Source: Kentomonas sorsogonicus (taxonomy: Eukaryota > Euglenozoa > Kinetoplastea > Trypanosomatida > Trypanosomatidae). From it: a stretch of 64,000 nt of DNA. The DNA lies in the NCBI GenBank assembly GCA_030347455.1, contig JAQOSZ010000039.1, positions 1 through 64,000 on the forward strand. Direction: 5' to 3'. Below are positions 50,136-60,442 of the stretch, in pieces; position 1 is the first letter of the stretch; the number at the start of each line of letters is the position of its first letter. The notes beneath the pieces were generated by a model, which made no database searches, was not told the origin of the DNA, and saw only the letters and a program-made list of their open reading frames with translations. A program made the translations under genes and the position numbers.

Positions 50136-50930
50136 TCAGTTAGCGGCGCGGCGAAGCTCGCGGTACTGCTGCTGCAACTCATCCTCCCGCGCGCGCAGAC
50201 TCTCTGTGCGGTGTCGGAGCCGCGCCTCCTCCGCCGCGCGCGCCGCCCTCTCGCCCTCCCACGCCGCCAGCGCCGCCGCGCGTGCCTCCGCCGCCGCCCG
50301 CGTCTGCGCCGACCAGTAGTGGTGCAGCTCTGACAGAATGTCCTGCGCGAGCTGGAGCATCTCCACCTCTTCCTCCATCGTTTTCTCTTCTCCTTCTTCT
50401 GTGTCCTCCTCGTTTTCTTCCTCTTGTTGTCGCTGCTTCTGCTGCTGCTGCTGTTCTTGTTGTTTAGTGTGTTGATGATTACGGCTGGCTGTCTCGCCAG
50501 AGGGAATGTTGCTGCCGCGGGATTCTTCCCCCTCTGCGGCGTGGGCGCCTGTGGCGGCGGCAGCGCTCTCAGTCGCGAAGGCACCATCTGGCTTCGCATC
50601 GTTGATAATAACGTCGCCATCCCGCGCAGCAGCCGCAGCAGGAGTAACGGCGGCTGCCCCAGCATTACTACGCTTGCTCTGATAAAGGTCCCCGCTGGCG
50701 TTGGGGTGTGCACTAGTGACAAAAGAAGAAGAAGAAAGGCAGGCGGAAGTGACAACATTATCCTCTCCACCACCACTGGCAGAGGGAAAATGTCCTCTCC
50801 TCCGTCCTTCCAGAGTTGTCAGCCGCGCCAACTTTTCCGATACGCTCGCTATCACCGATTGCGTCTCCTGATGTGAGAGAGGCGGCCGCGGCCCTGCGGA
50901 GGCCGCCGGCTGCTGCAGCGGCGGTGGCGG

Positions 50931-50972
<42 letters not shown>

Positions 50973-53900
50973 CAACACCAGCGACGACGACGGCAGCTCC
51001 GACGTTTCCGTTTCCTGCGCCTCCGTTGCCTCCGCTGCTATGGCTGTGAGGGTCGTGTCGGCGGAGGAGTGAGAATTCGGCGCCGCCTCTGCGCTAGCGG
51101 TGTTTCTCATGTTATTGTTGCCGTTGTTGTTTCTACATCCGGTAGTGGTGGTGGCGGCGGCAGCTGCACTCGGAAGCCGAGCGGCGGCGGAGAAGACATC
51201 CGCGCCGCCGCCACCGCTGCCGCAGCAGCTGCGAGAAGAAAGAGAAGAAGGAGAGGAAGGAGTCAGAAACGGCGTGAAGCAGGTCGCCGCTGCGCGGGCG
51301 AGAGGCACGAGAGCGGCGCACTGTGCGGCGGCGTCGGCGGCGCGCGCGGCGGCGGCGGCACCCCGTAGAGAAGCGAGAGCGTTAAAGTACTCGACAGAGG
51401 GAGCAGACTCTGAGTTGTGTGTGCACGCGGAAAAAGGAGAAAGGAGGGTGTCCGTCGTTGGAAAGTCTGGAATGTCGCCCTTCTTACTCGCTGTCGTGGT
51501 GTCGTGAGGATGTGCGTCGACCCTCTCACTCGTGTCTATATGGGAAATGAATGTTTCGCCAAATATCAAGCGGGCTGTTTCTTCCACGAGGTGTTGGGCG
51601 CGAATAAAGTACAGATCCTCCTCATTTTCCTCCTCTTTATTTTTCGTTTGAGTACGGTTCGTGTGCGGCGTGGCGGTTGCCGCTGACGACGGCACAGACT
51701 TTTGGGCGTGCGAGAGGTGGCGCTTGTTTTGCAGCGCCGCGGCAACGTGGGCAGCGGTGGCAGTGGTGGTGGTGGTAGTGGTGGCACTCGTACTAGTAGC
51801 AGTAGTAGTAGCATCTTTATCGCTGTCCCTATCGCTGTCGTTTTTGTTACCATCGTCATGATGATCGGCATCAAAAAAGTAGTGACGACGGACCTCCTGC
51901 GCCACCAACTGAAGCGCCTTGCGAAACGGCCTACGAGAGCGGTCCTCCGCCGCCGCCGCGCGCACCCACTGCGTATCAACGCACTGCGCCTCGGAATGTT
52001 TAACTCTTTCCCGTCCGGCGTGAGGGCTGTCCTCAGACTCATCTTTGTCTGTCTCTGTTGCTTCCCGTCTGTGAGTGCCAACGCGCGGAGAGGCATCTGA
52101 AGAAGCGCCAAAGTCGGCGGATTTTACTTGCGTGTCAACTGCTGCTGCTGATGGCATCGTGGTGGATGGGGCCGCAGTGACGGGCGGCAGCGAGGAGAAG
52201 AGATCGCCAAAAGCGTGACTGTTGTTGTTGTTGCTATTATTATTATTATTATTCTCAGAGTGATCAGCCTCACTTGGCAGCTTCTTCAAATCCGCGGCGC
52301 TTTTATTTTCCCTCTTCCCTGCCGGCTTCTCTGCCCCGGAGACTACAGCCGGGAGAGAGCCAAAAAGATCGGACCACACCTCCTTCTCATCCCCCTGCTG
52401 CTTCAGCGCAGAGGCGACGGTAGGAGTGTCGCCGCTCTTTTCCTTGGCCGCCGCCGCCGCCACCGTCGCATTCAAATGGCTGAAGAGATCACCAAGAATG
52501 GCATCACTGCTACTACTGATACTATCGGTATTATGACTCTGGAGAGTAGATTTAAAGTCATTACTCACATGTTCAGCTTGAACGCTGCCGCGTTTGTCGC
52601 TGTCGTTGCTGTTCTTGTTGTTATTCCTAGCAGTGTTATAACCCTCCGCTTCTTCTTCTTCTTCCTCGTCGTCGAGAGGTCCCAGAACAGCCAGCAGGCG
52701 CATCCGCTTCTTTTCCTCTTCGCTCATCCCCTCCGAGAGCCTATTGCTATTATTATTTGTAGCAGAATTGTTGTCGTTAAGGTTGTTAACGCCGGTAAGT
52801 TTCGCACGCTCCAGCCCGCCGATCGCACTCCCGCTGCTAGTGGTGCTGCTGTTACCCACCGGCGCCGCGCTGAGGGAGGCGGAGGCGGAGGCGGACGCCA
52901 ACTGCTGCAGCAGCCCGCGCTCAATTCCCCCCGCCACCACCGCCTTCTCTCGATCCTCCAGACGCTGCAGGGCCGGGTCCCGCGCCTGGGGCTGTTTGTG
53001 GTGAATGCTCCCGGCAAGCTCTTTATGACGCTCCTCCTTGTCATCGTCGTCCTCCTGGTCGGAGTCACTCCCCCGCAGCCGCCGCTCCTGTCGGCGCCTC
53101 GCCCGCTCCTCCTCCGTGTGTAGAAACAGCTTGCGCTTCTTGCGCGCCGTCCCGGCCGCCACCTCCAGCTCGGCCATGTCAACGGGCGCGAAGGCCTCCG
53201 CCGCGCGCGCGCTTGCGCCCCTCGCGGGATTTTCCGCTGCCCATCTCTTCCTTCTCCTCGTCGCCGTCGTCGTCGCCGCTCATGTCGTCACGGCCGCTGC
53301 CATCGTCATCGGCGTCGTCGTTGTCGCCGCGCCACCCCCCTGCCTCCTCGCCCTCCTTCCGCGCCGCCGCCGCGGCGAGTGGAGCGGTCCTCCGCGAGCG
53401 CCCTCTCCAAACGCTTCTGCTCCTTCACGGACAGAACCCCCGTCTCGCGGTTTTCGCGGCTGTTTTCCAGTTTGGCGAGAAACTTAGCGTCGGAGAGGCG
53501 CGCCTCGCGATCCCGCCGCATCCCTTTCTTCTGGTCCTGATTCGCCAGGCGGCTGACGGCCATGTCCAGCATATCGCTGTTTTGAAAGTTCACCTTCTCG
53601 TCGTCCTTGGCGGGCATCACCTCGGGGTTGAGCCGCAGCCGCTGCCGCCGCGCGTGCGCCAGGTACTCGGCCAGCGTCTGATGATTGCCCCGCCACCGCC
53701 GCTGCCGCCGCCGCCGCCGCCGCCGCTGCCCCCTCCCGCCTCCCCTCCTCCTGCCTCCTGCTGCTGCTGCTGCTGCTGCTGCTGTTTCTTTCGGTAGTAC
53801 TCCAACTCCGCCTGCAGCTCGTGAAAGCGCTCCTCACACATCCAGTCCGCCCGCATAAAAGGCGTCGTCGCGGGGCTGTGGCCGTTTTTCCGCAGCGCCG

Positions 53901-54256
53901 CCTCGTTCTGCCGCGTGATCTCGCTGGAGATCTTCTGCCACTGAAAGGGGAACATCTGATGCAGCTCCGCCAGAAGCGCGTCCTCGGCCGCCGTCCAGGT
54001 GTCCGCCAGCGTCCCAGCCGCCGCCGCGCTCGCCGCGCGCTCCTTTTACAGCGCCAGCGGAGGCAGAGGCGCGGGGCATAATGAGGCTCGGGTGGAGGTA
54101 CTTCTCCCACCGCTCCTGGCACTGCGCGGCTGTCTTGTTGGTCAGCAGCGACGCGACCTTGTCCCAGTGGTGCATGCCGTACTGCGCGATGGCGCTCTTG
54201 AGGACCTCGTCCTCCTTGTTCGTCCACGGGCCCCCTTTGAAGTGTAGGCGAGACAT
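50136..54256 (-). CDS. CDC5: CDC5/Cef1-like Myb-domain splicing factor (5' third in several frames)
   Basis: The start at 54256 gives MSRLHFKGGPWTNKEDEVL, the first Myb repeat of CDC5L/Cef1, a component of the PRP19 spliceosome complex. The second repeat (WTAAEDALLAELHQMFPFQW) follows in another frame. A third frame carries LAEYLAHARRQRLRLNPEV and NFQNSDMLDMAVSRLANQ, matching the conserved region after the Myb repeats. An acidic stretch (RGDNDDADDDGS) lies in a further frame, and from 53177 a long frame runs to the TGA at 50136 and ends in a coiled coil. Frame changes are needed near 54041-54048, 53687-53691, 53375-53388 and 53198-53212, all in homopolymers or CG-rich runs. Conserved residues are kept, so consensus errors are likelier than true decay. 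At ~1370 aa it is much longer than usual because of Asn/Ser-rich inserts. Confidence 0.75.
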
Positions 54257-54283
54257 GGTCGGTGTAACTCCGCTGCTGGCGTT

Positions 54284-54320
<37 letters not shown>

Positions 54321-55854
54321 TGTGGGTGTGTGTGTGGTGTGTGTGGTGGTGTGTGCGAGTGGGATGTGTGTGTGAGCTGGCGTGAGTGTGTGTGTGACGG
54401 CAAACTCAGTTCAGAAGAGGAGCTATTCGTTTTTGTTGTTGTTGTTGTTGTTGTTGTTGCTTCTTAAATGAATGGTTTCTTTGTTTTATTGTTAGCTTAC
54501 TCGATTGATTTATACTTTCTGTGAAACTAAAGCGTACAGTAGACACTTTTTTTTTTAAACTTCCGCTTTACGGTACTACGTGGAGAGAGGAAAGAAAACA
54601 GAGAACGAAGATAGATAAACAAATGAGCGAAGGAGAGAATGAGCATGCAAAACAAAGAGAGGGTTACCAAGATGCAACAATGAATCCAAAGCAGCCACTC
54701 CACCTAAAAGAGTAAAGAGCAACTACTGATGAGAAGAGGGAAGCGGATCTTACAATAGTCACCTCTTCCCTTTCATCACCGCATTGCTTAATAATAATAA
54801 TTTAATAAAGAGCGTCCGCAGACACTGAATAACACGCAGAAATAAAAAACGTACTGTGCAAGCAATAATAATGATTGTGTGGTGTTGTTGTTGTTTTTTT
54901 TTCTTCTATTTGTCCATTTTGCTTTTCATTTGTAGTTATGAATCATTTCAAATAAAAACGATTGGTACAGCGTGAAAAGACAGCAATAAAACAAATAAAA
55001 GAGTTCCCATATATCAGGAATCATAATAATAATAGTAATACCGAAACGATAAGGTGTGCATCAAGCGCGCAAAGGGAAAATAAAGAGATTGGAAACGCAG
55101 CAAAAAAAAAAAAAAAAAAGAGCAAATTGAAGTGAATGAATGAGTAAAAGCACGCTGATTAAGACAGAGATGTACAAAAAAAAAAAAAAGTGACCTTAAG
55201 AAGAGAGGCAAATGTGAGTAAACAGGAAGAATTACCAAGCGATGCTTTGTCTCGCTCTACAATTATTCGTTCACGTTCTATTTTGTCGTCACTGTTTTTT
55301 GTTCGTTTTTACTTCTCCTTTCATTCTCCTTTTCCTTTCGCCGTCACACACTCAGAACGGTAACTTTCATGCAATTAGAACATGATGTAAAGACACGAGA
55401 ATAAGAAAGAGAGAGCGACTGCGGCTTGTTAAAGGTACTGCTTAAGTAAATCGAAAAATGGAATAGATAATCTTTTTGTTCTTTTTCCTTAATGCAACGG
55501 TGAAGTGAAAAAAGGGAATTTAAAAAAAGGTCGGGTACTTCAATAGTAATAGTACAAAAATCGAGAAATCGGCAAAAGGAAAGCAAAAGAAACCGAATGC
55601 GTTCAACATTTGTTTATTGTTTTTTTAAAGGCACTCGCAAAGCGTGATCGAGTAATAACGATGGAATTACCACAAGCTGAGGTAAATGAGAAAAGGAAGA
55701 GAGGAGAAGAGTTTTTAAAAAAGGAGCGTTTTATTGTGTGTCAGGAATTACAAAATCAGAAACAGTTGAGAGATGAGAAACACAAAGGTCGAATGCGACT
55801 TGCTATGAACGGAGGAAGCGAGAATGGCGGGGGGGGGGGGGCCGTCCCTCCACC
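54257..55854. other. Spacer between nitroreductase and CDC5-like genes
   Basis: About 1.6 kb. A (TG)n run (about 54286-54320) and (TTG)n (about 54433-54460) lie close to the CDC5-like start. The rest is A/T-rich, with A runs near 55100 and 55180 and gene-strand pyrimidine tracts near 55700-55730. The plus-strand frame starting at 55610 runs into the reverse of the nitroreductase gene and looks like chance. No RNA gene recognised. Confidence 0.6.
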
Positions 55855-56934
55855 TCAGCAGACCACGCACCCCTTGGACTTCTTCTTCTTACCGTCCTTG
55901 TCGTGCTTGTGTCCGTGGTGCTTCTCCTTGTCCTTGTCAGCCGCAGACGGCGACCCGGCGGCGGCCTTCTTCTTGGTGGGTGTCTTGTTGCCACCCTCCT
56001 TCTCCTTCTTCTCCTTCTCGTCCTTGGCCGCCTTCTCCGCCGCCTCCGTGTGAGCCTTCTCCTCCTTGGCAGCCGACTCCGCCGCGGCAGTCGCCGCCGC
56101 CGCCTCCTTCGCGTCTTGCTTCGCCTCCGCCTCGGCCGCGTCGTGTGCGATGTCCGCGGTGGTCGCCGTGTTGGTCGCGGCCTCGGCAGCGGGCTGTGCT
56201 TCAGCCTCCCCCTCCTCCTTCTTCTTCTCATCTTGCGCACCGTCGGCCTTAGGCTTGTCCTGCTCCTCCGCGTCAGCCACCGGCTCCGCGTCTGCCGGTG
56301 TGTCGGCAGCGGCCCCGCCGGCGGCCTGCTCCTCGCCGCGCACAAAGAAGCGCTCCTCGTCGGCGAGGTGCGTCTTGTCGCCCGCCGGCGCCGCGATCCC
56401 GCCGAAGGGCATCTGCGCCACCAGCCGGTACGCCGCCGGCACGCCGAACAGCTCCCGCAGCTCCGCCTCGATCAGCGCGTTGTAGTGCTGCAGCGACGCG
56501 CCGATGCCCTCCTGCGCCAGCGCCGTCCACACCGCGAACTGCGCCATCGCGCTGCCGTGCTCCGAGAAGTCGGGGAAGGCCTCCGCGTACGCGGGGAACT
56601 GCCGCTGCTGCTCCGCCACCGCCTCGCCGTCCTCGTAGAAGAGCACCGTGCCGGCGCCGGCCGCGAAGCACCCCTTCACCTTCGCCTCGCTCTCCGCGTA
56701 CTGCTCCGCCGGCAGCATCTTCTGCAGCGCCGCCAGCACCGCCGCCCACACCTTCTGGTGCTCCGCGCCGTACAGGATGTACAGCCGCGCGCTCTGCACG
56801 TTGAAGGCCGACGGCAGCGGCCGCACCGTGTCCTGGATGATCTTCGTCACCTCCGCCTTGGGCTTGGGCAGCGTGTCGTTGAGCGCGTAGATCGAGCGCC
56901 GCTTCGAGAGCTCCGCGATGAACGTGGCGGACAT
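55855..56934 (-). CDS. Nitroreductase-family protein 1 with long charged tail and CaaX-like end
   Basis: Intact 359-aa protein. Residues 1-~205 form a nitroreductase-type flavoprotein domain of the compact Frm2/Hbn1 type: KRRSIYAL (11-18), PSAFNVQSAR (41-50) and GIGASLQHYN (143-152) match the FMN-contacting motifs. Known relatives reduce nitro compounds or quinones with NAD(P)H. The domain is identical to the two copies upstream. After about residue 208 the tail is different: ~150 residues rich in Ala, Glu and Lys, then HHGHKHDKDGKKKKSKGCVVC. The final CVVC after a polybasic stretch looks like a prenylation (CaaX) signal, implying membrane attachment. The tail is likely disordered or helical. 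Confidence 0.8.
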   Translation of the reverse strand: MSATFIAELSKRRSIYALNDTLPKPKAEVTKIIQDTVRPLPSAFNVQSARLYILYGAEHQKVWAAVLAALQKMLPAEQYAESEAKVKGCFAAGAGTVLFYEDGEAVAEQQRQFPAYAEAFPDFSEHGSAMAQFAVWTALAQEGIGASLQHYNALIEAELRELFGVPAAYRLVAQMPFGGIAAPAGDKTHLADEERFFVRGEEQAAGGAAADTPADAEPVADAEEQDKPKADGAQDEKKKEEGEAEAQPAAEAATNTATTADIAHDAAEAEAKQDAKEAAAATAAAESAAKEEKAHTEAAEKAAKDEKEKKEKEGGNKTPTKKKAAAGSPSAADKDKEKHHGHKHDKDGKKKKSKGCVVC

Positions 56935-57923
56935 GGCGGGTGTGGGGGGGGGGGGTGAGGCGGGGAGGAGGGGGTATGGGTGTGTGTGTGTGTGTGTGTG
57001 TAGAAAAGAAATGCACTGGTTTCGGGGGAGGGTGCAAAAGAGACTACTCTTGCTCGTGGTGTGAGAGAAACTTGAGATGAGGAAAGGGCACGGTGCCGCG
57101 GAGGGTAGAGAAAAGAGGGTCGTCTATTCACAGAGAAAGACCACTGCGCGCATGCATCACTGGGAACAGTGCGCTGCGTGAGTGTAGAGTTGTAGCATCA
57201 GTGAAGAGTGTATTTCAACGCGCCAGGTAAGGTCGGATCACTCCATATTCACATCTGAGAACGCACACGCTATGCAAATTAGTATTTAAGAGAAGGTTTA
57301 AAGAGAAAAAAAAACAGAGAGCTAGATGATTAAAGAAAGAAGGAGAGTAAGAATAGATAAAAAAGAAGTAAAAACAGACAGGCATAGAAATCCTGCATCA
57401 ATAATAGGGGTGGGTGTGAGGAAGAAAGTAAAGAAAAAAAAATACAGCTTAAGAAAAACAATTGCAAACAAAGTAAACAGAAAGAAGAGAAAGCGATGAG
57501 AGAGTGTGTGTGGGTATCTGCAAACAACCGCGTGGGTGGGTGTCTGCGGGTGGGTGAGGGGCGCAGCGCTCGCTGCCGGCGACGGTGTCGACCGCACAGC
57601 GCGTACGACGCTCATGAACGTGGAAAAACAAAAAGAAAAAAAACAGTAAAAGGAAAGACAACGCACTCACTACCACCCACACACCCACACACCGTCCAAC
57701 ACGCATACACCCACATACGTGAGGAACAAAAAGCGCAAAGGAGCTCTCAGCACGGACGGTTATCCCAGCGCACGGAGAGCGGAGAACGCACGCGGCATGA
57801 CCGCAAGAGGGGAAGAGTGGGCAAAACTGCAGCACACAGCCCACCCACCCACCCCCCACCCCTACACACACACACACAAACCCTTTCCCCTCCCCCTAAC
57901 TAAGGAAAGGGGACGGTGCGCCA
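56935..57923. repeat. Spacer between nitroreductase genes 1 and 2 (duplicated)
   Basis: About 1 kb, almost the same as 58695-59671. It starts with a G-run and (TG)n next to the start codon (trans-splice region), continues with a conserved A/T-rich centre, and ends with a C/A-rich stretch containing (CA)n beside the stop codon of the next gene. No gene seen; short frames differ between the two copies. Confidence 0.8.
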
Positions 57924-58694
57924 CTAGCAGAAGGCAAAGGTCTTCTTCTTCTTCTCCTCACCCTTCGGCTTCTCCGCCTTCCCGTCATCCTTCTTCTTTT
58001 CCTTCTCCTTCTCCGCGGCCGCGTCCTTCTTGTCCGCCTTCTCAGACGACGGCGCAGCGGCGGCGGCAGCGGCCCCGCCGGCGGCCTGCTCCTCGCCGCG
58101 CACAAAGAAGCGCTCCTCGTCGGCGAGGTGCGTCTTGTCGCCCGCCGGCGCCGCGATCCCGCCGAAGGGCATCTGCGCCACCAGCCGGTACGCCGCCGGC
58201 ACGCCGAACAGCTCCCGCAGCTCCGCCTCGATCAGCGCGTTGTAGTGCTGCAGCGACGCGCCGATGCCCTCCTGCGCCAGCGCCGTCCACACCGCGAACT
58301 GCGCCATCGCGCTGCCGTGCTCCGAGAAGTCGGGGAAGGCCTCCGCGTACGCGGGGAACTGCCGCTGCTGCTCCGCCACCGCCTCGCCGTCCTCGTAGAA
58401 GAGCACCGTGCCGGCGCCGGCCGCGAAGCACCCCTTCACCTTCGCCTCGCTCTCCGCGTACTGCTCCGCCGGCAGCATCTTCTGCAGCGCCGCCAGCACC
58501 GCCGCCCACACCTTCTGGTGCTCCGCGCCGTACAGGATGTACAGCCGCGCGCTCTGCACGTTGAAGGCCGACGGCAGCGGCCGCACCGTGTCCTGGATGA
58601 TCTTCGTCACCTCCGCCTTGGGCTTGGGCAGCGTGTCGTTGAGCGCGTAGATCGAGCGCCGCTTCGAGAGCTCCGCGATGAACGTGGCGGACAT
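57924..58694 (-). CDS. Nitroreductase-family protein 2 with short lysine-rich tail
   Basis: Intact 256-aa protein, start MSATFIAELSKRR; an in-frame extension upstream is translated (CA)n/leader sequence and is unlikely. The flavin domain (1-~205) is identical to gene 1. The tail is ~45 residues, Ala-rich and then Lys/Glu-rich, ending KKKKTFAFC. The C-terminal Cys is the last residue, so there is no CaaX box. The encoded protein appears identical to gene 3. A soluble enzyme is the simplest reading, against a membrane-linked gene 1 product. Confidence 0.8.
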   Translation of the reverse strand: MSATFIAELSKRRSIYALNDTLPKPKAEVTKIIQDTVRPLPSAFNVQSARLYILYGAEHQKVWAAVLAALQKMLPAEQYAESEAKVKGCFAAGAGTVLFYEDGEAVAEQQRQFPAYAEAFPDFSEHGSAMAQFAVWTALAQEGIGASLQHYNALIEAELRELFGVPAAYRLVAQMPFGGIAAPAGDKTHLADEERFFVRGEEQAAGGAAAAAAAPSSEKADKKDAAAEKEKEKKKDDGKAEKPKGEEKKKKTFAFC

Positions 58695-58736
58695 GGCGGG
58701 TGTGTGGGGGGGGGAGGCGGGGAGGAGGGGGTACGG

Positions 58737-58767
<31 letters not shown>

Positions 58768-59671
58768 AAGAAAAGGAACGCACTTGTTTCGGGGGAATGG
58801 GTGCAGAACAGGAAAGAGACTACTCTTGATCGTGGTGTATGAGAGACTTGAGAGGAGGAAAGGGCACGGTGCCGCGGAGGGTAGAGAAAAGAGGGTCGTC
58901 TATTCACAGAGAAAGACCACTGCGCGCATGCATCACTGGGAACAGTGCGCTGCGTGAGTGTAGAGTTGTAGCATCAGTGAAGAGTGTATTTCAACGCGCC
59001 AGGTAAGGTCGGATCACTCCATATTCACATCTGAGAACGCACACGCTATGCAAATTAGTATTTAAGAGAAGGTTTAAAGAGAAAAAAAAAACAGAGAGCT
59101 AGATGATTAAAGAAAGAAGGAGAGTAAGAATAGATAAAAAAGAAGTAAAAACAGACAGGCATAGAAATCCTGCATCAATAATAGGGGTGGGTGTGAGGAA
59201 GAAAATAAGAAAAAAAAAATACAGCTTAAGGAAAACAATTGCAAACAAAGTAAACAGAAAGAAGAGAAGGCGATGAGTGTGTGTGGGGGGGTATCTGCAA
59301 ACAGCCGCGTGTGTGTGTCTGAGGGGGGGGGGGGTAGGAGCGCAGCGCTCGCTGCCGGCGACGGTGTCGACCGCACAGCGCGTACGACACTCAACAACGT
59401 AGAAAAACAAAAAGAGAAAACAGTAAAAGGAAAGACAACGCACCCACTACCACCCACACACCCACATACGTGAGGAACAAAAAGCGCAAAGGAGCTCTCA
59501 GCACGGACGGTTATCCCAGCGCACGGAGAGCGGAGAACGCACGCGGCATGACCGCAAGAGGGGAAGAGTGGGCAAAACTGCAGCACACAGCCCACCCACC
59601 CCCACCCCTACACACACACACACACACACCCTTTCCCCTCCCCCTAACTAAGGAAAGGGGACGGTGCGCCA
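58695..59671. repeat. Spacer between nitroreductase genes 2 and 3 (duplicated)
   Basis: Near-identical to 56935-57923, differing mainly in microsatellite and homopolymer lengths ((TG)n at about 58737-58761, a G-run near 59322, (CA)n near 59610-59628). This marks recent tandem duplication. No gene seen. Confidence 0.85.
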
Positions 59672-60442
59672 CTAGCAGAAGGCAAAGGTCTTCTTCTTCT
59701 TCTCCTCACCCTTCGGCTTCTCCGCCTTCCCGTCATCCTTCTTCTTTTCCTTCTCCTTCTCCGCGGCCGCGTCCTTCTTGTCCGCCTTCTCAGACGACGG
59801 CGCAGCGGCGGCGGCAGCGGCCCCGCCGGCGGCCTGCTCCTCGCCGCGCACAAAGAAGCGCTCCTCGTCGGCGAGGTGCGTCTTGTCGCCCGCCGGCGCC
59901 GCGATCCCGCCGAAGGGCATCTGCGCCACCAGCCGGTACGCCGCCGGCACGCCGAACAGCTCCCGCAGCTCCGCCTCGATCAGCGCGTTGTAGTGCTGCA
60001 GCGACGCGCCGATGCCTTCCTGCGCCAGCGCCGTCCACACCGCGAACTGCGCCATCGCGCTGCCGTGCTCCGAGAAGTCGGGGAAGGCCTCCGCGTACGC
60101 GGGGAACTGCCGCTGCTGCTCCGCCACCGCCTCGCCGTCCTCGTAGAAGAGCACCGTGCCGGCGCCGGCCGCGAAGCACCCCTTCACCTTCGCCTCGCTC
60201 TCCGCGTACTGCTCCGCCGGCAGCATCTTCTGCAGCGCCGCCAGCACCGCCGCCCACACCTTCTGGTGCTCCGCGCCGTACAGGATGTACAGCCGCGCGC
60301 TCTGCACGTTGAAGGCCGACGGCAGCGGCCGCACCGTGTCCTGGATGATCTTCGTCACCTCCGCCTTGGGCTTGGGCAGCGTGTCGTTGAGCGCGTAGAT
60401 CGAGCGCCGCTTCGAGAGCTCCGCGATGAACGTGGCGGACAT
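59672..60442 (-). CDS. Nitroreductase-family protein 3
   Basis: Intact 256-aa protein whose sequence appears the same as gene 2, including the KKKKTFAFC end; I noticed only a silent difference (near 60017). It is the most upstream copy and its 5' flank (from about 60455) is unique, so the duplicated unit ends just before its start codon. The enzymatic assignment is as for gene 1: a compact NAD(P)H-dependent flavin nitroreductase type, with the actual substrate unknown. Confidence 0.8.
   Translation of the reverse strand: MSATFIAELSKRRSIYALNDTLPKPKAEVTKIIQDTVRPLPSAFNVQSARLYILYGAEHQKVWAAVLAALQKMLPAEQYAESEAKVKGCFAAGAGTVLFYEDGEAVAEQQRQFPAYAEAFPDFSEHGSAMAQFAVWTALAQEGIGASLQHYNALIEAELRELFGVPAAYRLVAQMPFGGIAAPAGDKTHLADEERFFVRGEEQAAGGAAAAAAAPSSEKADKKDAAAEKEKEKKKDDGKAEKPKGEEKKKKTFAFC

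Noticed and set aside
57496-57903. Plus-strand frame in the nitroreductase spacer
   Set aside because: The duplicate spacer at 58695-59671 does not keep the same frame, so it is not under coding constraint.
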